A stretch of 22,259 bases of DNA from Lentimicrobiaceae bacterium (GTDB taxonomy: Bacteria; Bacteroidota; Bacteroidia; Bacteroidales; Lentimicrobiaceae). The stretch covers positions 1 through 22,259 of the forward strand of contig JACJXH010000012.1 in assembly GCA_020636745.1 (NCBI GenBank), in the 5' to 3' direction. The notes under the pieces were generated by a model that had not been told where the DNA came from, did no database searches, and worked only from the letters and a program-made list of their open reading frames with translations. The number at the start of each line of letters is the position of its first letter. Positions within the stretch are counted from its first letter, which is position 1. Both the position numbers and the translations under genes were made by a program. Shown here piece by piece: positions 13,748 through 22,259 of the stretch.

Positions 13748-16147
13748 CTATCGGGCTGCCATAATTTTCCCGTTTTCAATCTTTACTACAAAAGCATCCT
13801 TAAAACCTTTGTCAGCTATTTGTTTACGCAACTGAACCGCATTCGAATAATCAGCTTCACAGCCTGCAATATATTTATACCATTTTCCTGATTCATAACA
13901 TTGCACATGGGCAATTCCCTTAAGTTCAGGGTCAGTCAAACTAATTTTTGAAGCAGAAGCCAGCAACTGAACACCAAAGCAAATTTCATTATTAACCATG
14001 TTATTTAAACCAGTTTCCGTTGATGGTTTATCTGCTGACATTGTTTTGCCAGATAATGCAGATTGATTATTTTCAGGGGTGTCAGCAGTTTCAAAACACT
14101 TGTTAAAGAAATCAGGTTCAAATAAATAAATATCTACCTCTTCGCCCGTTTTAAATAATGATGGTTTTAATGACTGATTCAGAACTGGCTTATCGATAGA
14201 CAAAATTTTAAACTCCGTTCTGCGATTTGCCTGATGCTCTTCTTCAGTACATTGCACACCATCCTGGCATTTATTTATAAGTTTTTTCTCTCCATAACCT
14301 TTTGCTATCAAACGTGAAGGATCAATTCCCTGAAGGACAATATATCTGATGGCAGCCTCAGCTCTTTTTTGAGATAACTCATCATTATACTCGTCAGAGG
14401 CTCTGCAATCGGTGTGAGAAGAAAGTTCGATCCGGATTGGATATTGTTTGAGGATAGCCACCAGGTTATCGAGTGAAGGCTTGGCATCTTCTCTGATGAA
14501 CCACTTGTCAAGATCATAATAAATATTCTCCACGCGAAATACTTTATCCACTTCCAGTTTATCAAGAAGCAAATCCCGGGGTGTTTCCTGATTTGTGACA
14601 GTATCTGTCACATCAACTTTGAAATTCAAACAATCAGTCAGATAGTCAGGCTTAACTGCTTTGGTAACATAAAGCACATCTTTTTCGACCGGAGTAGTAA
14701 AAAAACCTTCCGGATTTGTTTCGAGTACTCTGACTTTATTTGTTTTCGTATTCAGCACAAACACCTGAGCTCCGGCCAATGGCGTTCCGGTAGTTTTGTC
14801 TTTAACATAGCCACTCACGTTCATATCTTTTGCAATGATTTGCTGAGCTTCAACCTCTTTCATTTTTGGATAAGCAGCATTTTTAAAAGCGTAAATATCA
14901 TCGCTGCCTTTACCGCCAGGCCTGTCGGAACTAAAAAAGCCTGATTTTAAATCTTTTGAAACTGCAATGGCAAAATCATCATAGGAAGAGTTAAGCGGTG
15001 CATAGAGGTTTTCAGGTTCACTCCATTTTCCATTGGTTAGATGGGAAAGAAAGATATCAAGGCCTCCGTATCCGGGATGTCCGTCAGAAGCAAAATAGAG
15101 CAGCGAATCATTAACCAGCGTAGGAAAAACCTCATTCCCGATGCTATTTATAACTCCACCCAGGTTAACAGGCTCACTCCATTTGCCACCAGTGAACTCT
15201 GATGAGTAAAGATCGGAACCTCCGGAACCTCCGGGTTTATCTGATACAAAAATTAAATGTTTTCCATCGGAAGAAATGGTTGGATGGCCCACAGAATAAC
15301 TATCGCTATTATAAGGAAATTCGATGTATCCATCCTTTCCTTCGCTCAGATTTGCATAGAAAATCTTTAAAACATAAGTTAGAGGAGCACCTTTAACTCT
15401 TTGAACTTTATCTATAACAGTGCGCGTAATAAAAATTTTGCTGAAGTTGTCAGAAAATGAAGCAGGTCCATCGTGGTACGACTGGTTAAATTTTGATGAC
15501 ATAGGGGTTGGATTATGCATGGGCCCCCAGAAATCTTTGTAATATTTAGGATCAGCCTGAAACAGATTTAGATAATTAAAATTAGTCCAACCATACCTTT
15601 TGTTCTCGAGCAGGCTTGGGTTTCTATCGGATGTATAAACGATGCCCTTTTCAAAGAAAACCGGACCAAAGTCAGAATAAGTTGAATTAAGATTATCAGC
15701 ATTTTTAACTTCAGCTGAGGGTGATTTTTTTGACCATTCAGCCATTAAAGCACAATAACCGGCATACAGTTTACCTTTGGGATCATCAGGAACCAATGTT
15801 GCATATTTCTCAAAAGCTGCTTTAGCCTGATCATAATCCTGAAGGCTTCGGGCAGCCTGTCCCAGATAATAAAAATTGACCGGCTCAATATCATTGAATT
15901 CAGTGACTCTTTGATACCACGATCTTGCTTCGGCAACATCATTCGTAAACCGATAACAGTCAGCAAGTTTGATTGTTGCTTCCTTTTTCACAACATCATC
16001 GCGGCTTTCAGCAGCTTTGAGATACAAAGGAATTGCCCTGGCATACTTGTATAATTCAAATTGCCTGTTGGCCTTCTTGATTTGTGAAAATCCCTGCATG
16101 CCAGTAACCAGAAACAGGGTTGCAAGAATAATTTTAATATTTCTCAT
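13748..16147 (-). CDS. PorE-like OmpA family lipoprotein/periplasmic protein with TPR, beta-propeller and SPOR-like regions
   Basis: 799 aa from the ATG at 16147 (signal peptide MRNIKIILATLFLVTGMQGF, cut near SQ); an ATG at 16171 would prefix eight hydrophilic residues. Regions in order: TPR-like helices (~25-125, from ANRQFELYKYARAIPLYLKA), a PD40/WD40-like propeller (~150-430, with repeated SSDGKHLIFVSDKPGG and YFASDGHPGYGGLDIF-type turns), a carboxypeptidase-regulatory-like fold (~445-520, SGYVKDKTTGTPLAGAQVFV), an OmpA C-terminal peptidoglycan-binding domain (~535-650, ELSSHTDCRASDEYN and NRRTEFKI), a linker, and a SPOR-like end (~720-799). The first four match PorE of the T9SS. It may hold the surface-protein machinery to peptidoglycan. 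It ends a three-gene operon 57 bp after the PorP-like gene. No lipobox cysteine is seen at the signal cut site. Confidence 0.87.
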   Translation of the reverse strand: MRNIKIILATLFLVTGMQGFSQIKKANRQFELYKYARAIPLYLKAAESRDDVVKKEATIKLADCYRFTNDVAEARSWYQRVTEFNDIEPVNFYYLGQAARSLQDYDQAKAAFEKYATLVPDDPKGKLYAGYCALMAEWSKKSPSAEVKNADNLNSTYSDFGPVFFEKGIVYTSDRNPSLLENKRYGWTNFNYLNLFQADPKYYKDFWGPMHNPTPMSSKFNQSYHDGPASFSDNFSKIFITRTVIDKVQRVKGAPLTYVLKIFYANLSEGKDGYIEFPYNSDSYSVGHPTISSDGKHLIFVSDKPGGSGGSDLYSSEFTGGKWSEPVNLGGVINSIGNEVFPTLVNDSLLYFASDGHPGYGGLDIFLSHLTNGKWSEPENLYAPLNSSYDDFAIAVSKDLKSGFFSSDRPGGKGSDDIYAFKNAAYPKMKEVEAQQIIAKDMNVSGYVKDKTTGTPLAGAQVFVLNTKTNKVRVLETNPEGFFTTPVEKDVLYVTKAVKPDYLTDCLNFKVDVTDTVTNQETPRDLLLDKLEVDKVFRVENIYYDLDKWFIREDAKPSLDNLVAILKQYPIRIELSSHTDCRASDEYNDELSQKRAEAAIRYIVLQGIDPSRLIAKGYGEKKLINKCQDGVQCTEEEHQANRRTEFKILSIDKPVLNQSLKPSLFKTGEEVDIYLFEPDFFNKCFETADTPENNQSALSGKTMSADKPSTETGLNNMVNNEICFGVQLLASASKISLTDPELKGIAHVQCYESGKWYKYIAGCEADYSNAVQLRKQIADKGFKDAFVVKIENGKIMAAR

Positions 16148-16204
16148 TTGCTTATTTTTTATATCAGTCAAAGCTTCAGCCCAAAAACAGAATTTTGCCG
16201 TTTG

Positions 16205-17122
16205 CTAGAAAAAGAACCTGGGTGTAAGCATTCTTTCTTTATAAAGATCGAGGTCTATTCCCAGCCTGATTTCATGCGAACCTTTGTTATGAGGCTGTAA
16301 TTCATTCAGATAAATATCATAAGAATAGCCCACCCTAAACTTCTCAGAAATTCTGAACTCTGTCATAAAAACTATGGCTTTTTCAGTACGATAAGATGCT
16401 CCAATCCAAAAAATGTTACTAAACAACAAACTGGCATTCACATCAACCTGCATCGGGGCATTTTTCACAAATTTAGCCAGCACAGAAGGCCTGAAAACAA
16501 TTTTATCGTCAATAGGGACAGCCACTCCGGCCATGCCATAAAAGTGCCTGAGGAGCTTTGTATAGGTTGTTTTCTCATTTACAACAGCCAGCCCATATTC
16601 ATTCTGAAAAAGTTGTTTGGATGACAAACCTGCAAAAAACCGGTTATTCTGATAATAAACCCCAAAGTTGGCGTCAGGTATCATCCGTTGCACATCCTGT
16701 GGATTAAACGTATAGTCCGGATCTTCAACATTCATCTGTCTCCAATCGAAATCAAAGTATTTAAATCCACCCTGAAGTCCGAAAGACAAGGTGCCTTTCC
16801 CCAATAAGAGCCTGTAAGCATAAGTAGCCATCAGCCCCTGATTTATTGTCGGGCCGAGCGCATCACGGTATGCATATAAGCCCAATCCTACCTTATTGTT
16901 GCGGGTTGCCATATGGGCGGCCACAGTAAAAGTACGGGGAGCTCCATCAATGCCCACCCATTGATACCTGTCAAGCATATCAATGGTGAGCATTTCGCGG
17001 CTACCGGCATAAGCCGGGTTTAAAGCCAGTTTATTAAACATATACTGGCTAAACAGCGGATCCTGCTGGGCAAAAGCCGAGAAACTGATTAACAGGAATA
17101 CTAAACCGGTTATCTTTTTCAT
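16205..17122 (-). CDS. PorP/SprF family type IX secretion outer-membrane protein
   Basis: 305 aa. It begins with a signal peptide (MKKITGLVFLLISFSAFA) followed by QQDPLFSQYMFNKLALNPAY, the hallmark N-terminus of the PorP/SprF family. The rest is rich in alternating hydrophobic and aromatic strands typical of an outer-membrane beta-barrel, such as VGLGLYAYRDALGPTINQG and LSFGLQGGFKYFDF, ending in an aromatic terminus RFFF. Family members act in T9SS export; SprF is needed for the surface localisation of the adhesin SprB, and extra SprF copies often sit beside type B cargo proteins. Here the gene lies 27 bp after the repeat protein and 57 bp before the OmpA-type gene, so it is probably the dedicated outer-membrane partner of that protein. 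Confidence 0.92.
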   Translation of the reverse strand: MKKITGLVFLLISFSAFAQQDPLFSQYMFNKLALNPAYAGSREMLTIDMLDRYQWVGIDGAPRTFTVAAHMATRNNKVGLGLYAYRDALGPTINQGLMATYAYRLLLGKGTLSFGLQGGFKYFDFDWRQMNVEDPDYTFNPQDVQRMIPDANFGVYYQNNRFFAGLSSKQLFQNEYGLAVVNEKTTYTKLLRHFYGMAGVAVPIDDKIVFRPSVLAKFVKNAPMQVDVNASLLFSNIFWIGASYRTEKAIVFMTEFRISEKFRVGYSYDIYLNELQPHNKGSHEIRLGIDLDLYKERMLTPRFFF

Positions 17123-17149
17123 TTGATTGTGTTTTTTATATTTTCAGAA

Positions 17150-20100
17150 TCAGTTTTCGCTTCTTACATAAATCCATCCGGTAAACGTTTTCACGTCCTT
17201 GATTTCAAGTATGTAGTAGTATGTACCATCAGGAACCATTTCACCTTTGGAGTTGGTAGCATCCCAATATACATTCACATTGTCGTAATGCGACATTTCA
17301 TTGATTTTATCGCCCCAACGATTGAAGATCTTCACTGTATTGTCGGGGAACCCTTCAATACCTTTAATCTTCCAGATGTCATTATTTCCATCTTCATTAG
17401 GTGATACTCCATTGTAGATGACTATATCATCAATGGTAGGCTCGGGCAACACATGTATGTAAATCATGGCTTCGTCGCACATGACCGGTATACCCTTATC
17501 ACAAATTCTGTAACAGAGCGAATCATCGCCGGCAAATCCTGCATAAGGAGTATAAGTAATCGTGTTGTCGCTGTTTATCACTACCAAACCATTTTCAGGA
17601 TAACTGCAGAAACTTACTGAAAGTGCATCGTTTTCCGGATCACTATCGTTATCAGTAACATGAACAACTACACTTGTGTTGAATCTGGTAGTATCATAAT
17701 CGTCAACTGCTACCGGCGGATAATTGATTCCATCTATCATTACCATCACTTCATCTGTATCCTGACAGCCAGTAACCACATCTGTAACGAGTAAAACAAA
17801 CTCTGTATGGTTGGTTAATGGCCTGGTTTCAGGATTGGTAGAATTGCTGTTGAGCAACAATGAAGCTGGTTGCCAGTTGTAGGTATAGGACCCCGAACCA
17901 TTTATAGCAGTACCACTCAAAATTGTAGTAGTATTGTATGCAATAGACTGATCTTCACCCGCATTGGCAACAACACCGGCATTGATTGTAAGTTTCAGAT
18001 TATCAGTTACTAATTCACTTCCGCAAGCTTCGGCTCCTGTTACATTCAGGGTAAGCAATACAATACCTGTTTCAGTAGCAGATGGAATGTAAATTGGCGA
18101 CAACGTATTTCCGTTGATGAAAGAGCCTTCGCCATCGGATGTCCAGTAAACCGAAGTGTAATTGCTTGCAGTTGCAGCAAGTAGTTGCAGCTGATTGCCC
18201 TGACAAATGGTCATATCTGGTCCCGCATAAGCGGTTGCTTTTTGCGCAATAGTAAGCACCATCTGGTCTGTTGCTGTGCTGCATCCAGCCTCAGAAACAG
18301 CTTCCATTGTTAAAACAACCTGACCATTTAACACATCGCTAACTCCCGGGGTATAAACCGGATTCATCAGGTTTGCGTTGTTGAAAGAACCGGTACCGCT
18401 GGTTGACCATTGTACTGAAGACTGATATGTTGCTGAAGCTCCTGTAACAGAATAACTATCATCCATACAAATAGTAGCATCTTCACCGGCATTTGCTGTT
18501 GCCTGACGCGAAATAAAGAGCCTCATTTGGTCAGTGCTAACACCACAAGGTTCTGATGACATTCCGGTTATTGTCAAAGTAACATTACCTGAAATAATAT
18601 CATTCAAGCCAGGTGTGTAAACCGGATTAAGGATGTTTGCATCACTGAATGATCCATCGCCGGAAGAAGTCCATGTCAATGAAACGGCATTTGACTGCAT
18701 AGCTCCAAAAATGGTAAAGGTTTCAGTTTCACAAATAGTGGCATCAGCCCCGGCATTTACTTCAGCCTCGCGTGAAATGGTAAGTACCATTGCGTCGGAA
18801 ACGGCAGCACAAGGCGAAGCTGCATTAACAGATATGGTAAGAGTAACTGTGCCATTCAAAATGTCAGATGCACTCGGTGTATAAGTTGCATTTACAAGTG
18901 ACGGATTATTGAAGTTTCCTGTGCCACTTGTTGACCACATAACAGTTTGGGCAAATGCCACGGTTGCATTACTGAGTAAGTAGGATGAACCTTCACAGAT
19001 GGCAGCATCACCTCCGGCATAAGCAGTTGCCTGACGCGAAATGGAAAGCACCATCGCATCACTTACCGGTGGGCAAAGAACTGACTGAGCCGTAAGTGTG
19101 AGAGTTACATTGCCAGAAATAATATCAGCCATGCTAGGCGTATAGACCGGGTTTAGGATATTAGCATCATCAAAAGTACCTGAACCGGATGACGTCCAGT
19201 GCAGACTAGCAGCATCAGAAGCCATAGCATTAGTAAGCTGATAGACAGAACCTTCACAAATACTAGCGTCTTCACCTGCACTTACTGTAGCCTGATTGCT
19301 GATGGTTAGTACCATTTGGTCAACATCTCCGGCACAAGGCGCTTCAGAAGAAACAGTAAGAGTTAATGTTACATTTCCATTCAGTATATCAGCAATACTT
19401 GGTGTATAGGTAGCATTTATCAGGTTCACATTATTAAATGAGCCTGAACCATTGCTGCTCCACGTTACCTGAGTAGCATTTGACACTGAAGCTGTGGATA
19501 ATGTATAGGACGAACCTTCGCATATACTTGCGTCAACTCCAGCATTGGCCGTAGCCTGAAGTGATATATTCAATACCATGGCATCAGAAACAGAACCACA
19601 TGGCGCTATTGATTGCGCAGTAAGTGTAAGAACAACTGAACCTGCCGAAATATCAGCTGATGATGGTGTATAAACCGGATTCAAAATGCCCGGATTACTG
19701 AATACTCCCGAACCACTCGTTGTCCATAAAATACTACTTGCATTGGACTGTGAAGCCTGATCAAGCATAAATACTGAGCCCTGACAGATGACAGCATCAG
19801 CTCCTGCATTTACTTCTGCCTGACGAGATATATTCAGTACCATCTGGTCACTGCTTCCGTCGCAAGGAGCATCCGAATTAACATACATTGTTAATGTAAC
19901 ATTTCCATCAAGAATATCATTTGCACTTGGGAAATATGTTGGATTGACCAGTACAGGGTTGTTAAAGTAACCCGTTCCGGTTGTAGTCCAAAATACAGAA
20001 GCAGCAGATGTTGCAACAGCGCTTTCAAGATAATAAGAAGAGCCTTCACAAATAGTGGCATCGCCACCTGCATAGGCAACAGCTTGTTGTGAAATTGTAA

Positions 20101-22259
20101 GCACCATTTCATCCATATCAAATCCACATGGAGCATCAGACTGAGCTGTTAATGTTAGGATAACTGAACCAGCACTAATGTCAGCTACACTTGGCGTGTA
20201 AACCGGATGAAGTATAGTATCATCGCTGAATGTTCCTGTACCAGAAGTTGTCCAAAACAGCGAGGTGGCATTCTGAGCCATAGATGAAGTGAGCGTATAA
20301 TCACTTCCCTGACAGATGATTGCATCAACACCTGCATTAATAATTGCCTGCCTGTTGATGATAAGGGTCATCTGATCAGCGTCGCCGGCACACGGAGCTG
20401 CTGATGAAACAGTCATGGTAAGTATTACCGAGCCATTCAAGATATCAGATGCACTTGGTGTATAAACGGGATTCTGAACAGTGACACTGCTGAATAAGCC
20501 TGTACCGCTGGTTGTCCAGAGTATTGCTGTCGCATTGGCGGCAACTGCCGTAGATAGCACAGCCTGAGAACCTTCGCAGATGGTAATATCAACTCCTGCA
20601 TCAGCAATAGCCTGATCGCTGATGAACAATGTCATGGCATCTATGGCTTCGCCGCACGGTGCATTTGACTGTGCCGTAAGCGTAAGCGTTACAGAGCCTG
20701 CAGCTACATCGGCAGCGCTCGGCTGATAAACAGCATTCAGGACAGCCGGATTCACAAACTCTCCGGTACCAGAAGTGGTCCATTGCAGTGAACTGTAGAT
20801 TGCAGCTGTAGCCGATGTGATCGTAAACGGAGCTGTTTCACAAGTATATCCATCACTGCCAGCATTAACAACTGCCTGACGCGAAATGGTGAGTATCATC
20901 TGATCTATATCTATAGCACAAGGCGATGTTGGGTTGCCCGTTAGAGTAAGAACAACTGAACCATTGATTATATCAGCCTGACTCGGAGTATACGTCGGAT
21001 TAATCAGCGATGGATTGTTAAAGAATCCTGTTCCACTTGATGTCCAAAGCAAAGATTGTGCGTACTGCGAAGTTGCATCTTCAAGAATATAAGCAGTTCC
21101 TTCACAGATAGAAGCATCAGCTCCAGCATTTACAATAACCTGACGACTAATAGTCAATACTAGCTCATCTGTTACAACATCGCAAGGCACTGGTGCTTCG
21201 CCGGTGAGGGTGAGAATAACCGAGCCCGATGCGATATCGGCAACACTTGGCGTATATACCGGATTCAGTATTGCAGAATTATCAAATGTCCCGGTTCCTG
21301 AAGTTGACCAGAGTAACCCAATGGTGTTGAGTGATGTGGCTTCAGCTAATGTAAATGTGCCAGTTTCACAAATGATAGCATCATTTCCAGCAAATACTTC
21401 AACTGGAGCCTGAATACTTAATATCATTTCATCAACAGATGTTGAGCATGCACCAACCGAGAATGCAGTCATAATAAGTGTAACAGCGCCATCGTCGATA
21501 TCATTCTGACTTGGTGTGTAAGTAGGATTGATACTGTACGGACTGTTAAACGAACCAGTACCGGTAGTAGTCCAGAATACTGAATACTGGTTGGTGGCTG
21601 ATGCTTCACTGAGCGTATAAGGTGTTCCGCCACAAATGATATCATCCGGACCAGCATTCGCAATAGCCTGCCTATTGATGGTAAGTACCATAAAATCGTC
21701 ATCTGTCGGACAGGGGCTGGCTGATATACCGGTAAGAGTAAGTACAACTGAGCCATTCAGTATGTCATCACTGCTCGGTATGTAGGTAGTTTCAAGTAAG
21801 CCGGAATCCACAAATGATCCTGTGCCATTTGAAGTCCAGAGTACACTTTCAGTGTTAACTGCATTTGCAAAACTGGTTACAAACGACTGTCCTTCACAAA
21901 TTTGAGAATCCGGGCCCGCATTGACTACAGCCTGACGACTGATAGTCAGCGTCATCTGGTCAACGGCATTTACACATGGTGAGGCGCTGGTAACTGTCAT
22001 GGTCAGGATAATCGAACCATTCAGTCGGTCTGCTGCACTCGGCGTGTAAGTCGGATTTTGGTCGGTGGCATCGTCAAAGCTGCCGGTACCATTGCTTGTC
22101 CACAGGATAGATGCAGCATCGGTAGCCACAGCATCGCTGATGGTGTAAGCTGAACCTTCACAAATGGTAGCATCATCACCGGCAAAGGCAGTGGCCTGGG
22201 CGTTGATGGTCAGTACCATAAAGTCACTGGCATCACTGCATGGTGCAGCGGAAGTGGAG
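17150..22259 (-). CDS. Giant repetitive cell-surface protein with T9SS type B sorting domain (5' end outside window)
   Basis: At least 1702 residues are encoded; the frame stays open past the right edge, so the signal peptide and N-terminus are missing from view. Sixteen or so tandem 88-residue repeats fill the first ~1410 residues, each with AG-x-D-x-x-IC-x-G, a W(T/S)(T/S)xGTGxF turn, Y-T-P-S and a second Cys near APC. Next come a PKD-like region (~1415-1500), an Ig/cadherin-like region starting PPVAVDDYDTTRFNTSVVVH (~1505-1595), and a type B T9SS C-terminal domain (GVSPNEDGNNDIWKIKGIEG, then IFNRWGDKI and GTYYYILEI). Type B proteins, like SprB, reach the surface through T9SS and often act as adhesins. 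The PorP/SprF-like gene lies 27 bp downstream, then the PorE-like gene. Adhesion or gliding is an inference; no catalytic motif is visible. Confidence 0.9.
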   Translation of the reverse strand, partial: STSAAPCSDASDFMVLTINAQATAFAGDDATICEGSAYTISDAVATDAASILWTSNGTGSFDDATDQNPTYTPSAADRLNGSIILTMTVTSASPCVNAVDQMTLTISRQAVVNAGPDSQICEGQSFVTSFANAVNTESVLWTSNGTGSFVDSGLLETTYIPSSDDILNGSVVLTLTGISASPCPTDDDFMVLTINRQAIANAGPDDIICGGTPYTLSEASATNQYSVFWTTTGTGSFNSPYSINPTYTPSQNDIDDGAVTLIMTAFSVGACSTSVDEMILSIQAPVEVFAGNDAIICETGTFTLAEATSLNTIGLLWSTSGTGTFDNSAILNPVYTPSVADIASGSVILTLTGEAPVPCDVVTDELVLTISRQVIVNAGADASICEGTAYILEDATSQYAQSLLWTSSGTGFFNNPSLINPTYTPSQADIINGSVVLTLTGNPTSPCAIDIDQMILTISRQAVVNAGSDGYTCETAPFTITSATAAIYSSLQWTTSGTGEFVNPAVLNAVYQPSAADVAAGSVTLTLTAQSNAPCGEAIDAMTLFISDQAIADAGVDITICEGSQAVLSTAVAANATAILWTTSGTGLFSSVTVQNPVYTPSASDILNGSVILTMTVSSAAPCAGDADQMTLIINRQAIINAGVDAIICQGSDYTLTSSMAQNATSLFWTTSGTGTFSDDTILHPVYTPSVADISAGSVILTLTAQSDAPCGFDMDEMVLTISQQAVAYAGGDATICEGSSYYLESAVATSAASVFWTTTGTGYFNNPVLVNPTYFPSANDILDGNVTLTMYVNSDAPCDGSSDQMVLNISRQAEVNAGADAVICQGSVFMLDQASQSNASSILWTTSGSGVFSNPGILNPVYTPSSADISAGSVVLTLTAQSIAPCGSVSDAMVLNISLQATANAGVDASICEGSSYTLSTASVSNATQVTWSSNGSGSFNNVNLINATYTPSIADILNGNVTLTLTVSSEAPCAGDVDQMVLTISNQATVSAGEDASICEGSVYQLTNAMASDAASLHWTSSGSGTFDDANILNPVYTPSMADIISGNVTLTLTAQSVLCPPVSDAMVLSISRQATAYAGGDAAICEGSSYLLSNATVAFAQTVMWSTSGTGNFNNPSLVNATYTPSASDILNGTVTLTISVNAASPCAAVSDAMVLTISREAEVNAGADATICETETFTIFGAMQSNAVSLTWTSSGDGSFSDANILNPVYTPGLNDIISGNVTLTITGMSSEPCGVSTDQMRLFISRQATANAGEDATICMDDSYSVTGASATYQSSVQWSTSGTGSFNNANLMNPVYTPGVSDVLNGQVVLTMEAVSEAGCSTATDQMVLTIAQKATAYAGPDMTICQGNQLQLLAATASNYTSVYWTSDGEGSFINGNTLSPIYIPSATETGIVLLTLNVTGAEACGSELVTDNLKLTINAGVVANAGEDQSIAYNTTTILSGTAINGSGSYTYNWQPASLLLNSNSTNPETRPLTNHTEFVLLVTDVVTGCQDTDEVMVMIDGINYPPVAVDDYDTTRFNTSVVVHVTDNDSDPENDALSVSFCSYPENGLVVINSDNTITYTPYAGFAGDDSLCYRICDKGIPVMCDEAMIYIHVLPEPTIDDIVIYNGVSPNEDGNNDIWKIKGIEGFPDNTVKIFNRWGDKINEMSHYDNVNVYWDATNSKGEMVPDGTYYYILEIKDVKTFTGWIYVRSEN
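17979..22259 (-). repeat. Tandem array of ~264-bp (88-residue) repeats
   Basis: Landmark codons recur every 257-271 bp, mostly 261-266 bp, and 16 WTxxGTG-type turns can be counted, with the array continuing past the window edge. Copies are diverged in sequence but keep the Cys pair, Trp and Gly positions. From about 17980 to the edge nothing else is encoded. In the middle the repeats fall into two alternating subtypes (see findings). The last copy before the PKD-like region is the most aberrant (SATETGIVLLTLNV replaces the usual PSxxDIxxGxVxLTLT). Confidence 0.9.

Noticed and set aside
17979..22259. Regular spacing of similar sequence, considered as a CRISPR or other non-coding array
   Set aside because: The ~264-bp unit stays in one open frame, diverges at third positions and encodes a protein repeat; there are no short identical repeats with unique spacers.

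Overview
The window comes from a member of the phylum Bacteroidota. Several things point the same way: proteins with type IX secretion (T9SS) C-terminal sorting domains, a PorP/SprF-family protein, an OmpA protein with PorE-like architecture, and several promoters matching the Bacteroidota -7 consensus TAnnTTTG. I cannot place it below phylum from the sequence alone.

Positions 1-8585 hold short-chain CoA-thioester metabolism, interrupted by a block of exported proteins. The plus strand carries an HMG-CoA lyase family protein, a secreted alpha/beta hydrolase and the A subunit of a 3-oxoacid CoA-transferase. The B subunit lies 4.2 kb further on, followed by a second, divergent HMG-CoA lyase-like enzyme. 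Between the two CoA-transferase subunits, on the minus strand, are two T9SS type A cargo proteins that share a nearly identical 164-nt sorting-tag segment. A 123-aa protein follows them that looks like a signal peptide joined to part of a sorting domain, with a C9 tract at its N-terminus. The lyase and transferase together fit acetoacetate/HMG-CoA (leucine or ketone-body) metabolism; this is inferred from the families.

Positions 8600-13740 hold conserved housekeeping genes: ssb and mutY (minus), then divergently HU, a 29-aa very basic protein resembling the bS22/AURKAIP1-COX24 ribosomal family, an RNase G/E family protein behind a leader with two hairpins, and trpS. Strong terminator hairpins separate the convergent gene pairs at 8609-8648 and 13697-13732.

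Positions 13748-22259 form one minus-strand operon of surface-secretion genes. In transcription order these are a giant repetitive adhesin-like protein with a T9SS type B C-terminal domain (its 5' end lies outside the window), a PorP/SprF-like outer-membrane protein 27 bp downstream, and a PorE-like protein with TPR, beta-propeller, carboxypeptidase-regulatory-like, OmpA and SPOR-like regions. At least 16 copies of an 88-residue repeat are visible in the adhesin, and the middle of the array alternates between two repeat subtypes. I saw no tRNA, rRNA, CRISPR array, transposase or phage gene.
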